NCBI GenBank assembly: GCA_009726065.1
Contig: WLNA01000001.1
Coordinates: 62,001 to 126,000 of the forward strand
DNA: 64,000 bases
Source: Actinomycetota bacterium
GTDB taxonomy: Bacteria; Actinomycetota; Acidimicrobiia; Acidimicrobiales; RAAP-2
Direction of reading: 5' to 3'
Shown here: one piece after another, positions 11,378 to 22,596 of the stretch
Layout of the letters: every line of letters starts with the position of its first letter
Position numbering within the stretch: position 1 is the stretch's first letter
Translations under genes and position numbers: made by a program
The notes under the pieces: model-generated
Told to the model about the DNA's origin: nothing
Databases searched by the model: none
The model's input: the letters and a program-made list of their open reading frames with translations, nothing else

Positions 11378-12950
11378 GCCTCGGTTAGTTTCACTGGCGG
11401 TCCGCGGTCTCGGCGTAATCGAGGATTCGACACTGGAATTCTCGGATGGCTTCACAGTGGTTACAGGGGAAACTGGAGCCGGGAAGACATTACTTGTCGA
11501 CGCGCTGACGCTTTGCCTCGGAGGTGATGCTCGATCTCCACGCCGAGGACAGGAGATGATTGCCGCCGCAGTTTTTGTCGATGCTTCCGGCAGCGAGATC
11601 TCACTTCAGCGCTCTCTGGTTTCGGGATCTCGTCTAAAGGCCCACTTAAATGGCGTTCCCACGAGCAGCGAGGCGCTCAGATTAATTGGAAACGATTTGC
11701 TCGCACTCCACGGTCAACACGATTCCCTTCGACTAAAGAGTCGGAGCGACGTTCTGGGCCTTGTGGACGCCTTCGGTTCCATAGACACTTCGGAACTCGG
11801 TGAATTGCGCTCTACGCTTGCGAATCTACATTCGGAGCAGTTGCATCTCGGTGGCTCCTATGAAGAAAGAAGTAAGGAGATGGATTTCATTGATTTCCAA
11901 CTTCGTGAAATCGATTCCGCCAAAGTACATTCCTCAGGCGAGTTGGACTCGATAGTCCACGAGCTGATTTCGCTCACTGCTGTTAGTGAACAGCACGACG
12001 CAATCTCATCGCTCATTCAGGTTGCGGATGGTGAAGAGGGTTCACTCTTAGACATCTTGGGTGGGGGAGTCTCTGCATTGGGTTCTAGCGGAATCGTTGG
12101 CGAGCTCAGAGATTCACTCTCTGAAACCATACGGCAGTTTCGTGATTATCTTCGTGAGTTACGCGATATCGCTGATTCGACTGAAGCTGATGCAGAGCGA
12201 ATCGACCACCTTAATGGGCGCTTGGAGTTGCTTCGCAGCCTCGCTCGTAAATTTGGGGGATCCCTTGAATCCGTCCTTCAAGAGCGAGCCAAATTAGGCG
12301 AACGCCAAATATTCCTAGCTACAGCGGAGGAGCGAAGTCTGCTGATTCAAGAAGAAATTGTTCTATTGGAACAACAGGTGGCACGCGAAGCCTCTCGTAT
12401 TCGCTCTCTTCGCGCCACCACGGCGAATCGACTTAGCCATCTCGTGCAAGATCAGCTGGAGCGGGTGGCCCTGCCGAATGCTCGGATGACTATTGAAATT
12501 GATGGTGACGATGGTTCTAGTGTCGACATTACGTTTCGTCCCAACCCCGGCTCAAGTGCCGGTTCTCTTCAAGCGATTGCATCAGGTGGCGAGCTCTCGC
12601 GTATCCTGCTTGCGCTTTCGCTCGTTACGGCGTCAGACGGATTAGTTACGGTATTCGATGAGATAGATGCCGGAGTGGGTGGCAATGTCGCACAATCTAT
12701 CGGAGAATGCCTCGCTGATCTAAGTCGCAGTCGACAAGTTATTGCCGTCACGCATCTGGCAACAGTGGCAGCGAGGGCGCGACACCATTTCGTGGTCGAG
12801 AAGTCTGTCGCAAGCGGCCAGACCAGAACGCTGGTCCGATTACTATCGAACGAGCAACGCCCGGCTGAAATTGCCAGGATGCTGGCGGGCGATGAAGCCA
12901 ATTCTGAGGCGCTTGCTCTAGCTAGACAGCTGCTTTCTTCACCATCCTGA
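11370..12950 (+). CDS. recN: DNA repair protein RecN
   Basis: SMC-like ATPase of double-strand break repair. The ATG at 11370 gives MPRPRLVSLAVRGLGVIED, the normal family N-terminus; longer forms would run back into nadK. 526 residues, somewhat short for the family. Visible: Walker A GETGAGKT (33-40), LLALHGQHDS, a central coiled-coil stretch (about 150-350), ABC signature SGGELSRI and Walker B VTVFDEIDAGVGG. Overlaps nadK by 8 bases. Confidence 0.95.
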   Translation: MPRPRLVSLAVRGLGVIEDSTLEFSDGFTVVTGETGAGKTLLVDALTLCLGGDARSPRRGQEMIAAAVFVDASGSEISLQRSLVSGSRLKAHLNGVPTSSEALRLIGNDLLALHGQHDSLRLKSRSDVLGLVDAFGSIDTSELGELRSTLANLHSEQLHLGGSYEERSKEMDFIDFQLREIDSAKVHSSGELDSIVHELISLTAVSEQHDAISSLIQVADGEEGSLLDILGGGVSALGSSGIVGELRDSLSETIRQFRDYLRELRDIADSTEADAERIDHLNGRLELLRSLARKFGGSLESVLQERAKLGERQIFLATAEERSLLIQEEIVLLEQQVAREASRIRSLRATTANRLSHLVQDQLERVALPNARMTIEIDGDDGSSVDITFRPNPGSSAGSLQAIASGGELSRILLALSLVTASDGLVTVFDEIDAGVGGNVAQSIGECLADLSRSRQVIAVTHLATVAARARHHFVVEKSVASGQTRTLVRLLSNEQRPAEIARMLAGDEANSEALALARQLLSSPS

Positions 12951-12969
12951 AGATTTGAGAAATTCGTAT

Positions 12970-12975
12970 TACAAT
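12970..12975 (+). promoter_or_regulatory. Candidate -10 box of pyrG
   Basis: TACAAT ends 8 bases before the GTG of pyrG, inside the 33-base recN-pyrG gap. No ribosome site lies between, so the mRNA would be leaderless or nearly so. No convincing -35. Confidence 0.55.
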
Positions 12976-12977
12976 GA

Positions 12978-15165
<2,188 letters not shown>

Positions 15166-15187
<22 letters not shown>

Positions 15188-16086
15188 TCGCTGAAAGCGT
15201 CGAACAGTATCTTTTGATGTTGACCGTGATTGACGGGCGTAGTCAGTTCACGATTTCAAGCTACGAGTCTGATTTGCGTTCGTTGCTACAACACATAGGT
15301 AGCGAACGGGCTCTTTTGGGAATTTCGGCTGCGGAATTGGATGAGTATTTCGCCCACCTTCGTAGCATTGGAAGAAAACCGTCCACAGTTGCGCGCGCAA
15401 TGAGTACATGTCGAAGTTTTTATCGGTTTCTCGTAGATGAGCGAATTCTCATGGTCGACCCAACAGCTCGGCTGCCGATTGCTACAAGGTCTCAATCGCT
15501 GCCAAAAGCATTAGCCGAGTCAACTATTGACGCTCTGATTCATAGCGTTCAGGGTGACTCACCACTCGATCTACGAGATCGGATGATAATCGAGTTTCTT
15601 TACGGAACGGGAGCGCGAGTGACGGAAATGTTGAACGCGGAGATTCAGGATATTGATCTCGACGAAATGTTGATACGTGTTATGGGCAAAGGTTCTAAAC
15701 AACGGCTGGTCCCAGTTGGGACGAAGTTGGCTTTTTCTCTGAGGGAGTATCTCGGACCTCAGGGACGTCAGAAACTTGCAACATCCAATTCGAAATCATG
15801 GCTAGTTGTAAACCAGAGAGGGAATCCGCTTACCAGGCACGGAGTGAACGAGATATTAGTTAGGCGCGCGCGCACTGTCGGCATGGATTCCACTGGACTG
15901 CATGCTCACGCTTTTAGACATAGTTGCGCAACCCACATGATCGCCCATGGTGCTGATATTCGAGTAGTCCAGGAACTTCTGGGGCACAGTTCCATCGCAA
16001 CTACACAGCGTTATACGAGTGTTGCGCTCACCACTCTCCGGACCGCGTATGAGAGTGCACACCCTCGTGCGGTCAACCTGCCCTAA
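15166..16086 (+). CDS. xerD: Site-specific tyrosine recombinase XerD
   Basis: 306-residue tyrosine recombinase that resolves chromosome dimers at dif. N-terminal SAM-like domain, then the catalytic set Arg151 (GARVTEM), Lys in MGKGSKQRLVP, His248-x-x-Arg251 (HAFRHSCATH), His274 (LLGHSSIATT) and nucleophile Tyr283. The C-terminal AYESAHPRA fits XerD more than XerC. The GTG start overlaps the Nudix gene by 22 bases and aligns with the family start. The stop TAA is also the first three bases of the -10 of the next gene. Confidence 0.92.
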
Positions 16087-16089
16087 GTT
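16084..16089 (+). promoter_or_regulatory. Candidate leaderless -10 box, site-2 protease gene
   Basis: TAAGTT ends exactly 6 bases before the ATG at 16096. Its first three bases are the xerD stop codon. No ribosome site is present. Confidence 0.55.
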
Positions 16090-16095
16090 AACAAG

Positions 16096-16761
16096 ATGAG
16101 CAAAACAGTATTTATTTACATCATCAGCGCAGTGATCGCGGTTACATGCCACGAGGCAGCTCACGGATACGTTGCAAATTTCTTCGGTGATCCCACGGCT
16201 AAACAGGCGGGTCGATTATCGATTAATCCTCTTCGACACATTGATCCTTTCGGCACCTTGCTGTTGCCCCTTTTGCTTATTGTTGCTGGGCTTCCGGTGT
16301 TTGGTTACGCCAAACCCGTGCCAGTCAATATTGGACGCCTGAGGAAGCCGAGGAACCATGCGCTACTCGTCTCCCTAGCTGGACCGGGCCTTAACTTGAT
16401 CTTCGCAATGTTGGCTGTTGTGCTGTGTCGCCTAAGTGGCGCGGCCTACGATTCGCCGTCTGGTTCGATCATTGCGTCTAGCGCCCTTTCGCTCAACGTC
16501 GCAGAGATTTTTGGGCTCTTCGGACTCGTAAATGTACTTTTGGCAGTTTTCAATCTTCTGCCCTTACCGCCACTGGATGGAAGTGCGATACTCGAACGAC
16601 TCGTACCACAGCGCCACGTCGTCCGGTATTACGCATTGAGACAATCTGCTATGCCATTTCTGCTCGGATTTCTGCTCCTCAATGGTCTATTTTTTCATCT
16701 TGGAGGCGGCATGCTTAATTCTCTGCTGAACGCTTTTGAGCGCCTCGCCTTCAATAGCTAA
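16096..16761 (+). CDS. Site-2 protease family membrane metalloprotease (M50)
   Basis: 221-residue integral membrane protease of the S2P/M50 family. Zinc ligands and catalytic Glu are in HEAAH (His19, Glu20, His23), with the third ligand Asp161 in NLLPLPPLDGS. Four to five hydrophobic segments. It lacks a PDZ domain and is the short form common beside trpS and scpA in Gram-positives. The substrate is unknown. The stop overlaps the trpS stop on the other strand by 4 bases (CTAA). Confidence 0.9.
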   Translation: MSKTVFIYIISAVIAVTCHEAAHGYVANFFGDPTAKQAGRLSINPLRHIDPFGTLLLPLLLIVAGLPVFGYAKPVPVNIGRLRKPRNHALLVSLAGPGLNLIFAMLAVVLCRLSGAAYDSPSGSIIASSALSLNVAEIFGLFGLVNVLLAVFNLLPLPPLDGSAILERLVPQRHVVRYYALRQSAMPFLLGFLLLNGLFFHLGGGMLNSLLNAFERLAFNS

Positions 16762-17729
16762 GAGAGAAGTCCCATAGCGGCTGAGGCCCGGCGATATGTC
16801 TCGGCTGCAATCGGCTCCGCTTTACCTGCACCAATCGTCGCCAGTCGCGCCAATTCAGCGGGATCGCTAAGCAAATCTTCGTATCTCAACCTGATGGGAG
16901 TGAGGGTCTCGACAAGTGCTTCTGTTAGATCTGCCTTTAAATCGCCATAGCGAGTGTACGAGGCTGCTATTTCAACTGGGGATCGATTGGTGAGCGCTCC
17001 AAAAATATCCAAAAGGTTGGACAAACCTCGCTTGCTTTCCCAGTCGTACTTCACTTCGTTGTCGGTGTCGGTAACGGCTCGTTTAATCTTCTTGGCGATT
17101 GATGACTCGGACTCAAAGAGGTCGATGGAGCCCTGAGGGCTGCTCACCGACTTTGACATCTTCCGGATCGGTTCTTGAAGATCCATAACTCGGCCGCCGA
17201 ATTGAGGAACCATGCCTTCCGGTACTACGAAAGTTTGGCCGTATCTATTATTAAATCGTTCGGCAAGCTCACGCGCAAGCTCAAGATGTTGCCTTTGATC
17301 GTCACCAACGGGAACGTGCGTTGTTTGATACAGCAAGATATCTGCCGCCATCAATACTGGGTACGTGAGCAAACCGACTCTATAACCACTCTGGCGGTCG
17401 GCCTTTTCTTTAAATTGCGTCATCCGCTTGAGTTCGCCGTAGGACGCTACACATTCGAGTAACCAGTTGAGCTGGGAGTGCCAAGGAACTTGACTTTGGA
17501 TGAAGAGCGTGCATTTATCATGGTCAATGCCACAGGCCAAGAGTGCGGCAAATAAGTGCCGAGTGTTGGCATTCAGGGTCGCCGGATCGATGTCTCCGGT
17601 GAGCGAATGAAGATCGACGACACAATAGAGCGAATCTTCATTCTGATTGGCAACCCAATTACGTATAGCGCCCAGATAATTTCCTAGATGTGGGGTGCCG
17701 GTGGGTTGAATCCCAGAGAGAATACGCAT
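16758..17729 (-). CDS. trpS: Tryptophanyl-tRNA synthetase
   Basis: Class I aminoacyl-tRNA synthetase charging tRNA-Trp. 323 residues, normal for the bacterial form. The HIGH-type motif is TGTPHLGNYLG (10-20), the substrate block is GDDQRQHLELAR, and the KMSKS motif is at about 190-194. Convergent with the site-2 protease and divergent from scpA across 68 bases. The ATG lies 6 bases after a TACGCT hexamer. Confidence 0.97.
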   Translation of the reverse strand: MRILSGIQPTGTPHLGNYLGAIRNWVANQNEDSLYCVVDLHSLTGDIDPATLNANTRHLFAALLACGIDHDKCTLFIQSQVPWHSQLNWLLECVASYGELKRMTQFKEKADRQSGYRVGLLTYPVLMAADILLYQTTHVPVGDDQRQHLELARELAERFNNRYGQTFVVPEGMVPQFGGRVMDLQEPIRKMSKSVSSPQGSIDLFESESSIAKKIKRAVTDTDNEVKYDWESKRGLSNLLDIFGALTNRSPVEIAASYTRYGDLKADLTEALVETLTPIRLRYEDLLSDPAELARLATIGAGKAEPIAAETYRRASAAMGLLS

Positions 17730-17735
17730 GGCTCA

Positions 17736-17741
17736 AGCGTA
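17736..17741 (-). promoter_or_regulatory. Candidate leaderless -10 box of trpS
   Basis: On the minus strand TACGCT ends 6 bases (TGAGCC) before the trpS ATG. No Shine-Dalgarno. The same hexamer serves mpa. Confidence 0.55.
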
Positions 17742-17785
17742 CTAATGAGGTCCCCACTAAAGGCGCAGGCTCGCCGGAAATTGAG

Positions 17786-17791
17786 TAATCT
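17786..17791 (+). promoter_or_regulatory. Candidate leaderless -10 box of scpA
   Basis: TAATCT ends 6 bases before the GTG of scpA in the 68-base trpS-scpA divergent gap. Confidence 0.55.
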
Positions 17792-17797
17792 TGTTGA

Positions 17798-18574
17798 GTG
17801 ACTTTCGTCGTGACGACGCCGTCATTTACCGGCCCAATCGAACTCCTTCTCCAGCTGATCAGCACGAGAGAGAAGGACATTCTCGACGTGCCACTTGGAC
17901 CAATTGTTGACGAGTTTGTTTATGCTCTACGAGATGCTGCAAACGTTGTCGGCGTGGAGGAGCTCTCTGAGTTCCTGTTAGTGGCGGCAATTTTGCTGGA
18001 GATGAAGAGTCACGCCTTGCTGCCTGGAAAAGCCGAGTCCGATCCAGACGAAGAGTTCATTGGCTGGGAGGAGCGGGATGTTCTCCTCGCACGCCTCTTG
18101 GAGCTTCGGACATACTCCGGCGCTTCTGACTCCTTTATAGCCCTTTTTGAACGAGCGGCTCGAAGTTATCCTCGACTCGCTGGACTTAATGAAGGCTTCG
18201 ACGTTACGCCACCCGATCTTCTCCAGGGTGTCACTCCTGAGTCGTTAGCGTTGGCCTATCTCAAGGGTATCGAGGAGAAGCCGGTCCCAGTAGTGCGTCT
18301 TCATCACGTAACGGTCGACGCAGTGACGGTGGCGGAGACCGTGGCATCGTTGGCTCAACGGCTACCCACCCTCGGCCGTATCACTTTTAGGGACCTCGTG
18401 ATAGGCCTCGACACACGAATCGAGATAATCGTTCACTTTCTAGCGCTCCTAGAGCTGTGCAAGCTTGGTCGTATCGATCTCGGTCAAGGAGACACATTCG
18501 GTGAAGTGAATATTGAATGGGTGGGCGACGACAGCCGACTCGAAATTGGAATGGTGGATACCTATGAGGGTTAG
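17798..18574 (+). CDS. scpA: Segregation and condensation protein A (kleisin)
   Basis: 258-residue ScpA, the kleisin bridging SMC heads in the bacterial condensin. N-terminal TPSFTGPIELLLQLIS...DILDVPLGPIVDEF and LVAAILLEMKSHALLP are family hallmarks. The C-terminal winged-helix segment has FLALLELCKLGRIDL. GTG start, apparently leaderless. Heads a tight run scpA-scpB-rluB-aroH-tyrA-aroA-cmk-plsC in which every junction overlaps. Confidence 0.94.
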   Translation: MTFVVTTPSFTGPIELLLQLISTREKDILDVPLGPIVDEFVYALRDAANVVGVEELSEFLLVAAILLEMKSHALLPGKAESDPDEEFIGWEERDVLLARLLELRTYSGASDSFIALFERAARSYPRLAGLNEGFDVTPPDLLQGVTPESLALAYLKGIEEKPVPVVRLHHVTVDAVTVAETVASLAQRLPTLGRITFRDLVIGLDTRIEIIVHFLALLELCKLGRIDLGQGDTFGEVNIEWVGDDSRLEIGMVDTYEG

Positions 18575-19157
18575 CGGATCGTTGGAACAGCAACTCGAGG
18601 CAATGCTAACTGTGGCACTCGAGCCGATCACAGCCGCCGAATTGGCTGACGTGCTGGCGGTGGACGCAGACTCTGTCACAAAAACGCTGCGGACACTTCA
18701 AGTGGAATTAATCGAGAAAAAACGGGGGTATATCTTCGTTGAGCTAGCGAGTGGCTGGACTATGCAAAGTTCATCCGAAGTTGCTGACGCGGTCGCACGC
18801 TTTGCGAACCGCGATGTGTCGCACCGTCTGAGTGCTGCGGCTCTGGAGACCTTGGCGATTATCGCTTACCGGCAGCCAATATCCCGTGTCCAGATCTCGG
18901 CATTACGAGGCGTGAACGTTGACGGTGTATCACGATTATTGGAGCAACGGGGCTATATCGAAGTTGTAGGAAAAGCGGAGGGACCCGGCCAACCAGTTCT
19001 CTATGGAACGACAGAAACTTTTCTAGATCGCATGGGACTCGCGTCCATTGGCATGTTGCCGCCAATTGAGAATTTTCTTCCACCAGTTAGCCTCGCCCAC
19101 GAATACGCCGACGACATGAGCCCTTCGGTAGAGGTTCAAGATGGCAGTGCCGAGTGA
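18564..19157 (+). CDS. scpB: Segregation and condensation protein B
   Basis: 197-residue ScpB, the winged-helix partner of ScpA. The start at ATG 18564 (MRVSGSLEQQLEAML) overlaps scpA by 11 bases; a longer frame from 18513 would lie fully inside scpA. Family block LSAAALETLAIIAYRQPISRVQISALRGVNVDGV is seen across about 92-125, followed by GQPVLYGTTETFLDRMGL. GTGA overlap with rluB. Confidence 0.93.
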   Translation: MRVSGSLEQQLEAMLTVALEPITAAELADVLAVDADSVTKTLRTLQVELIEKKRGYIFVELASGWTMQSSSEVADAVARFANRDVSHRLSAAALETLAIIAYRQPISRVQISALRGVNVDGVSRLLEQRGYIEVVGKAEGPGQPVLYGTTETFLDRMGLASIGMLPPIENFLPPVSLAHEYADDMSPSVEVQDGSAE

Positions 19158-19894
19158 GCGAAGGTGAGCGACTACAGAAAGCACTAGCCCGTGCAGGGCT
19201 AGGTTCACGGCGAATGGCTGAAATTCTCATCGAAGCGGGTCGCGTAACTATTGATGGCCGCGTCGCCGATTTGGGAAACCGTGTGGACGCCGATTCGCAA
19301 GAAATTCGAGTCGACGGCAAATTGGTACCCGCCGCACCCAGCGCTGTTTATTTCCTCTTAAATAAACCTACAGGAGTCATAACCACTGCCGATGACCCTC
19401 ATGGTCGGCCTACGGTCGTAGAGATGATCAACACCGACGTGAGGATCTTTCCTGTCGGTCGACTAGATATGACTACCGAGGGACTCCTTCTGCTAACCAA
19501 CGACGGTCGATTGGCCCATCTGCTAACGCACCCATCCGTTGGCATCGAAAAGGAGTATCTCGTCCGAGTAGAGGGCGATCCCTCCCCAGCGTCGATTAGG
19601 CGATTACGTGAAGGTATTCAGCTGGAGGATGGTCTAACAGCGCCCGCCCAGGTAAGTCGTGTGAGTGACGGTGTGTTGAGGATTGTCATCCATGAAGGCA
19701 AGAATCGGCAAGTTCGGCGTATGTGCGAGGCTATCGGCCACGACGTAATCCGCCTAGTAAGAACCAGAATAGGACCTATTCAGGATGCGAAATTGACACC
19801 TGGCGGTTCACGTTCACTATCAGTTGGTGAAGTGAGAAAACTGATGGACGCTGTCGGCTTTGCGGGACAGCCAGAAACTACGATTACATCATGA
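19154..19894 (+). CDS. rluB: 23S rRNA pseudouridine synthase (RluB/RsuA family)
   Basis: 246-residue pseudouridine synthase. The N-terminal S4 RNA-binding domain (ERLQKALARAGLGSRR) is followed by a catalytic domain with Asp105 in GRLDMTTEGLLLLTNDG and the C-terminal HEGKNRQVRRMCEAIG. The scpAB neighbourhood favours RluB (23S rRNA), but RluB, RluE and RsuA cannot be separated with certainty here. Overlaps scpB and aroH by 4 bases each. Confidence 0.92.
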   Translation: MSEGERLQKALARAGLGSRRMAEILIEAGRVTIDGRVADLGNRVDADSQEIRVDGKLVPAAPSAVYFLLNKPTGVITTADDPHGRPTVVEMINTDVRIFPVGRLDMTTEGLLLLTNDGRLAHLLTHPSVGIEKEYLVRVEGDPSPASIRRLREGIQLEDGLTAPAQVSRVSDGVLRIVIHEGKNRQVRRMCEAIGHDVIRLVRTRIGPIQDAKLTPGGSRSLSVGEVRKLMDAVGFAGQPETTITS

Positions 19895-20259
19895 AAGATC
19901 GCGTTGTAGCTTTGAGGGGCGCCACAACTGTGGAGTCTGACTCTGAAGAGGACGTGTTTCCAAGGGTCCAAGAGATGCTTCTCGAGTTAATGGCTCGTAA
20001 TGGGTTGGCACACGATGACATCATCAGTGCATTTTTCACATCAACGCCAGACTTGACCTCTGTGTTTCCAGCGACGGCTTCGCGCGCTATCGGCTTTGGC
20101 GATATCCCGCTCATATGTGCCTGCGAGATCGCCGTCCTTGGAGCAACGCCACAGTGCGTCCGAGTGATGCTGCACGCGTACTCCTCGCATGCTCGAAATG
20201 AGATTCGACACGTGTACCTCCACGGTGCACAGGGTCTTCGTGATGACCTCCCAGGCTGA
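19891..20259 (+). CDS. aroH: Chorismate mutase, AroH type
   Basis: 122-residue monofunctional chorismate mutase of the B. subtilis AroH fold, converting chorismate to prephenate. Seen: ALRGATTVESDSEEDV at the N-terminus, TSTPDLTSVFPA, and the C-terminal active-site block CVRVMLHAYSS followed by IRHVYLHGAQGLRDDL. It sits directly before tyrA and supplies its substrate. ATGA overlap with rluB. Confidence 0.95.
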   Translation: MKDRVVALRGATTVESDSEEDVFPRVQEMLLELMARNGLAHDDIISAFFTSTPDLTSVFPATASRAIGFGDIPLICACEIAVLGATPQCVRVMLHAYSSHARNEIRHVYLHGAQGLRDDLPG

Positions 20260-21319
20260 TCAACACGCCCACGTTGTCGGTCTGGGGCTGATTGGCGGTT
20301 CAGTCGCCTTGGCGCTGAAAGATCAGGGTTGGTCTGTGACGGGCGTAGATCGTGACCAGAGTGTCGAATCTTTGGCGCTGAGCCGAGCCATGATTGTCAG
20401 TACGGTCGCCCATCGGGAAACCACCCTTCTCTTTGTATGCACCCCGGCGGGTCAGGTTATTGAAATTGCCAAGCAGCTCCTGAATGATTTTGACTCCGAA
20501 AAAGTTGTCGTTACAGACGTGGCCGGCGTAAAAGGATCCATTGCTTCCCAGATTTCCGATGGGCGCTTTATTGGGGGACACCCGATGGCTGGTTCTGAGA
20601 TGAGAGGCCTCGAAGGTGCGGACGCAGCCTTATTCACGGGTTGCACCTGGGTACTAACCCCCTCATCAACCACCTCACCGGATAGTTATGCCAGATTGCA
20701 CGGCGTACTTCGTGACATTGGTGCAGTTGTGATGGCGCTCGATGCGGCAGATCACGACCGAATGGTAGCGATGGCGAGCCATGTGCCGCATTTAGTGGCT
20801 GGCGCCTTAATGAATGAAGCGAACGACATGGCGCAGGCGGACGGCGCACTCTTGCAACTCGCCGCTGGCGGCTTTAGAGACATGACGCGGATTAGTGCAG
20901 GGGACCCCACAATTTGGCCCGATATTCTCTTCGAGAATAGCGACGCGGTTCTTGCGGGTCTTTCGCGATTGCAAGAGCGCATCACAGAACTAACCACGCT
21001 CGTGCATGCCAAAGATCGAGTGGCGTTGCTCAAGACCCTCGGGTCGGCGGCTGATGCCCGTCGGAGACTTCCAGGAAGCGCAGCGCTCACCACAAAGCTT
21101 ACGGAGGTGCGTATTCCAGTTCCCGACCGCCCGGGCGTGCTCGCCGAGATTACGACCCTCGCCAGCGAACTACAGATCAATATTTTTGACATCGAAATAG
21201 GGCACAGCGTTGAAGGTTCACCCGGTGTACTCCTACTCTCAGTAGAGAGTACTCAAGCCCCGAAACTCATGGGTGCTCTTAGAGGTCGAGGGTTTGCCGC
21301 CGGGATGAAATCGCTGTGA
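20243..21319 (+). CDS. tyrA: Prephenate dehydrogenase with C-terminal ACT domain
   Basis: Oxidative decarboxylation of prephenate towards tyrosine. ATG 20243 is chosen (GTG 20240 also possible); the frame goes further back into aroH but those residues are not family-like. 358 residues: Rossmann loop GLGLIGGS (13-20), catalytic His113 in GHPMAGSE, and an ACT domain near the C-terminus (VRIPVPDRPGVLAEIT...FDIEIG) suggesting tyrosine feedback control. Overlaps aroH by 17 bases and aroA by 4. Confidence 0.94.
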   Translation: MTSQADQHAHVVGLGLIGGSVALALKDQGWSVTGVDRDQSVESLALSRAMIVSTVAHRETTLLFVCTPAGQVIEIAKQLLNDFDSEKVVVTDVAGVKGSIASQISDGRFIGGHPMAGSEMRGLEGADAALFTGCTWVLTPSSTTSPDSYARLHGVLRDIGAVVMALDAADHDRMVAMASHVPHLVAGALMNEANDMAQADGALLQLAAGGFRDMTRISAGDPTIWPDILFENSDAVLAGLSRLQERITELTTLVHAKDRVALLKTLGSAADARRRLPGSAALTTKLTEVRIPVPDRPGVLAEITTLASELQINIFDIEIGHSVEGSPGVLLLSVESTQAPKLMGALRGRGFAAGMKSL

Positions 21320-22596
21320 AGTCGTTGACCATCTCGGCCTCGAGTGAGTTCACTCGCTCGATATCAACGCCTGGAGATAAAAGTATCTCCCACCGAGCGT
21401 TGATGCTATCTGCATTGGCTAATGGAAAGTCTGTCGTGCGCGGCCTCTCTCTAGGTGAAGATGTCGGACGGACAGCAAACATCATGCGGCAGCTAGGCGC
21501 CACTATCGAAGAAGCGTCCGGACTTTTCCTCGTCACGGGTTTGCCACAGGGCTTGCGAGCCACAGACGAGCAGCTTTACTGCGGTAACTCAGGTACGACA
21601 ATTCGGCTTTTGTTGGGAATACTCAGTGGCATAAAGGGAACACACCGGGTCACCGGCGATGCCTCTCTTTCTCGGAGGCCCATGGATCGAGTGGCCATAC
21701 CCCTGAATTTGATGGGCGTAAGAGTGAAAGGGGAGGGGCCTGCGATTACACCTCCGCTGACCTTGTCGGGCAGCGAAACTCTTCAGTCAATTGACTACAC
21801 CATGCCGCGCGCTAGCGCTCAGGTGAAATCTGCACTTTTGCTTGCCGGCCTCTTTGCGCATGGAATCACCATTGTCCGCGAAGACGTCAGAACTCGTGCC
21901 AATACCGAGGAAATGCTCTCAGCGGCTGGGATCGTGGTTACGTCGACAGATCACGGCGACGGTCGGGTTGTGACGGTCGAGCCAGGCCGACCCCAACCTT
22001 GCGAATGGAATGTGCCGGGAGATCCTTCTCAGGCCGCCTTTTTTGTTGTAGCTGGCCTCATTCACCCCCGCGGCGATGTCAAGATCGCAGCAATCTACGA
22101 CGGTGCCGAACGACTTGGCTACCTGTCAGTCTTAAATCGCATGGGTGCTCACATAACCCAAAGTCGCACAGCGGAGGGACTTCGCCTTCACGTTCGCCAT
22201 AGCGAGTTGCGAGGTACCACCATTCATTGCAGTGAAATTCCGTCAGTTGACGAGGTACCAGCGTTGGTTGTTGCAGCTTGTGCGGCAGCAGGGGAGACCG
22301 TATTTGTTGATATGTCGGAATTGCGCATCAAAGAGTCGGATCGTTTTACCGAGTCGATCCGACTCGCCGAGGCACTCGGAGGGTCAGTGGAAGTGGATGG
22401 TGACAACTTCTCCATTACTGGCATGGGCTCTGCAAAGGATTTTCTTCCGTTCGAATTTGACGCCCCTGACGACCATCGGATGGCAATGGCTTCATCAGTG
22501 GCCGCCTTTTGTGGCCAAGGTGGAGTAATTCACGGCGTCGAATCTGTCGACACTTCATTTCCGGGGTTCTTCAGCCTTTTGACGAGTGCATCATGA
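21316..22596 (+). CDS. aroA: 5-enolpyruvylshikimate-3-phosphate synthase
   Basis: 426-residue EPSP synthase of the shikimate pathway. Visible: STPGDKSISHRALMLSALA with Lys22, GNSGTTIRLL, SLSRRPMDRV, and LRIKESDR. The GNSGTT loop differs from the E. coli GNAGTAMRP form and resembles glyphosate-tolerant class II enzymes; that reading is an inference from one motif. GTG start overlapping tyrA (GTGA), ATGA overlap with cmk. Confidence 0.96.
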   Translation: MKSLTISASSEFTRSISTPGDKSISHRALMLSALANGKSVVRGLSLGEDVGRTANIMRQLGATIEEASGLFLVTGLPQGLRATDEQLYCGNSGTTIRLLLGILSGIKGTHRVTGDASLSRRPMDRVAIPLNLMGVRVKGEGPAITPPLTLSGSETLQSIDYTMPRASAQVKSALLLAGLFAHGITIVREDVRTRANTEEMLSAAGIVVTSTDHGDGRVVTVEPGRPQPCEWNVPGDPSQAAFFVVAGLIHPRGDVKIAAIYDGAERLGYLSVLNRMGAHITQSRTAEGLRLHVRHSELRGTTIHCSEIPSVDEVPALVVAACAAAGETVFVDMSELRIKESDRFTESIRLAEALGGSVEVDGDNFSITGMGSAKDFLPFEFDAPDDHRMAMASSVAAFCGQGGVIHGVESVDTSFPGFFSLLTSAS

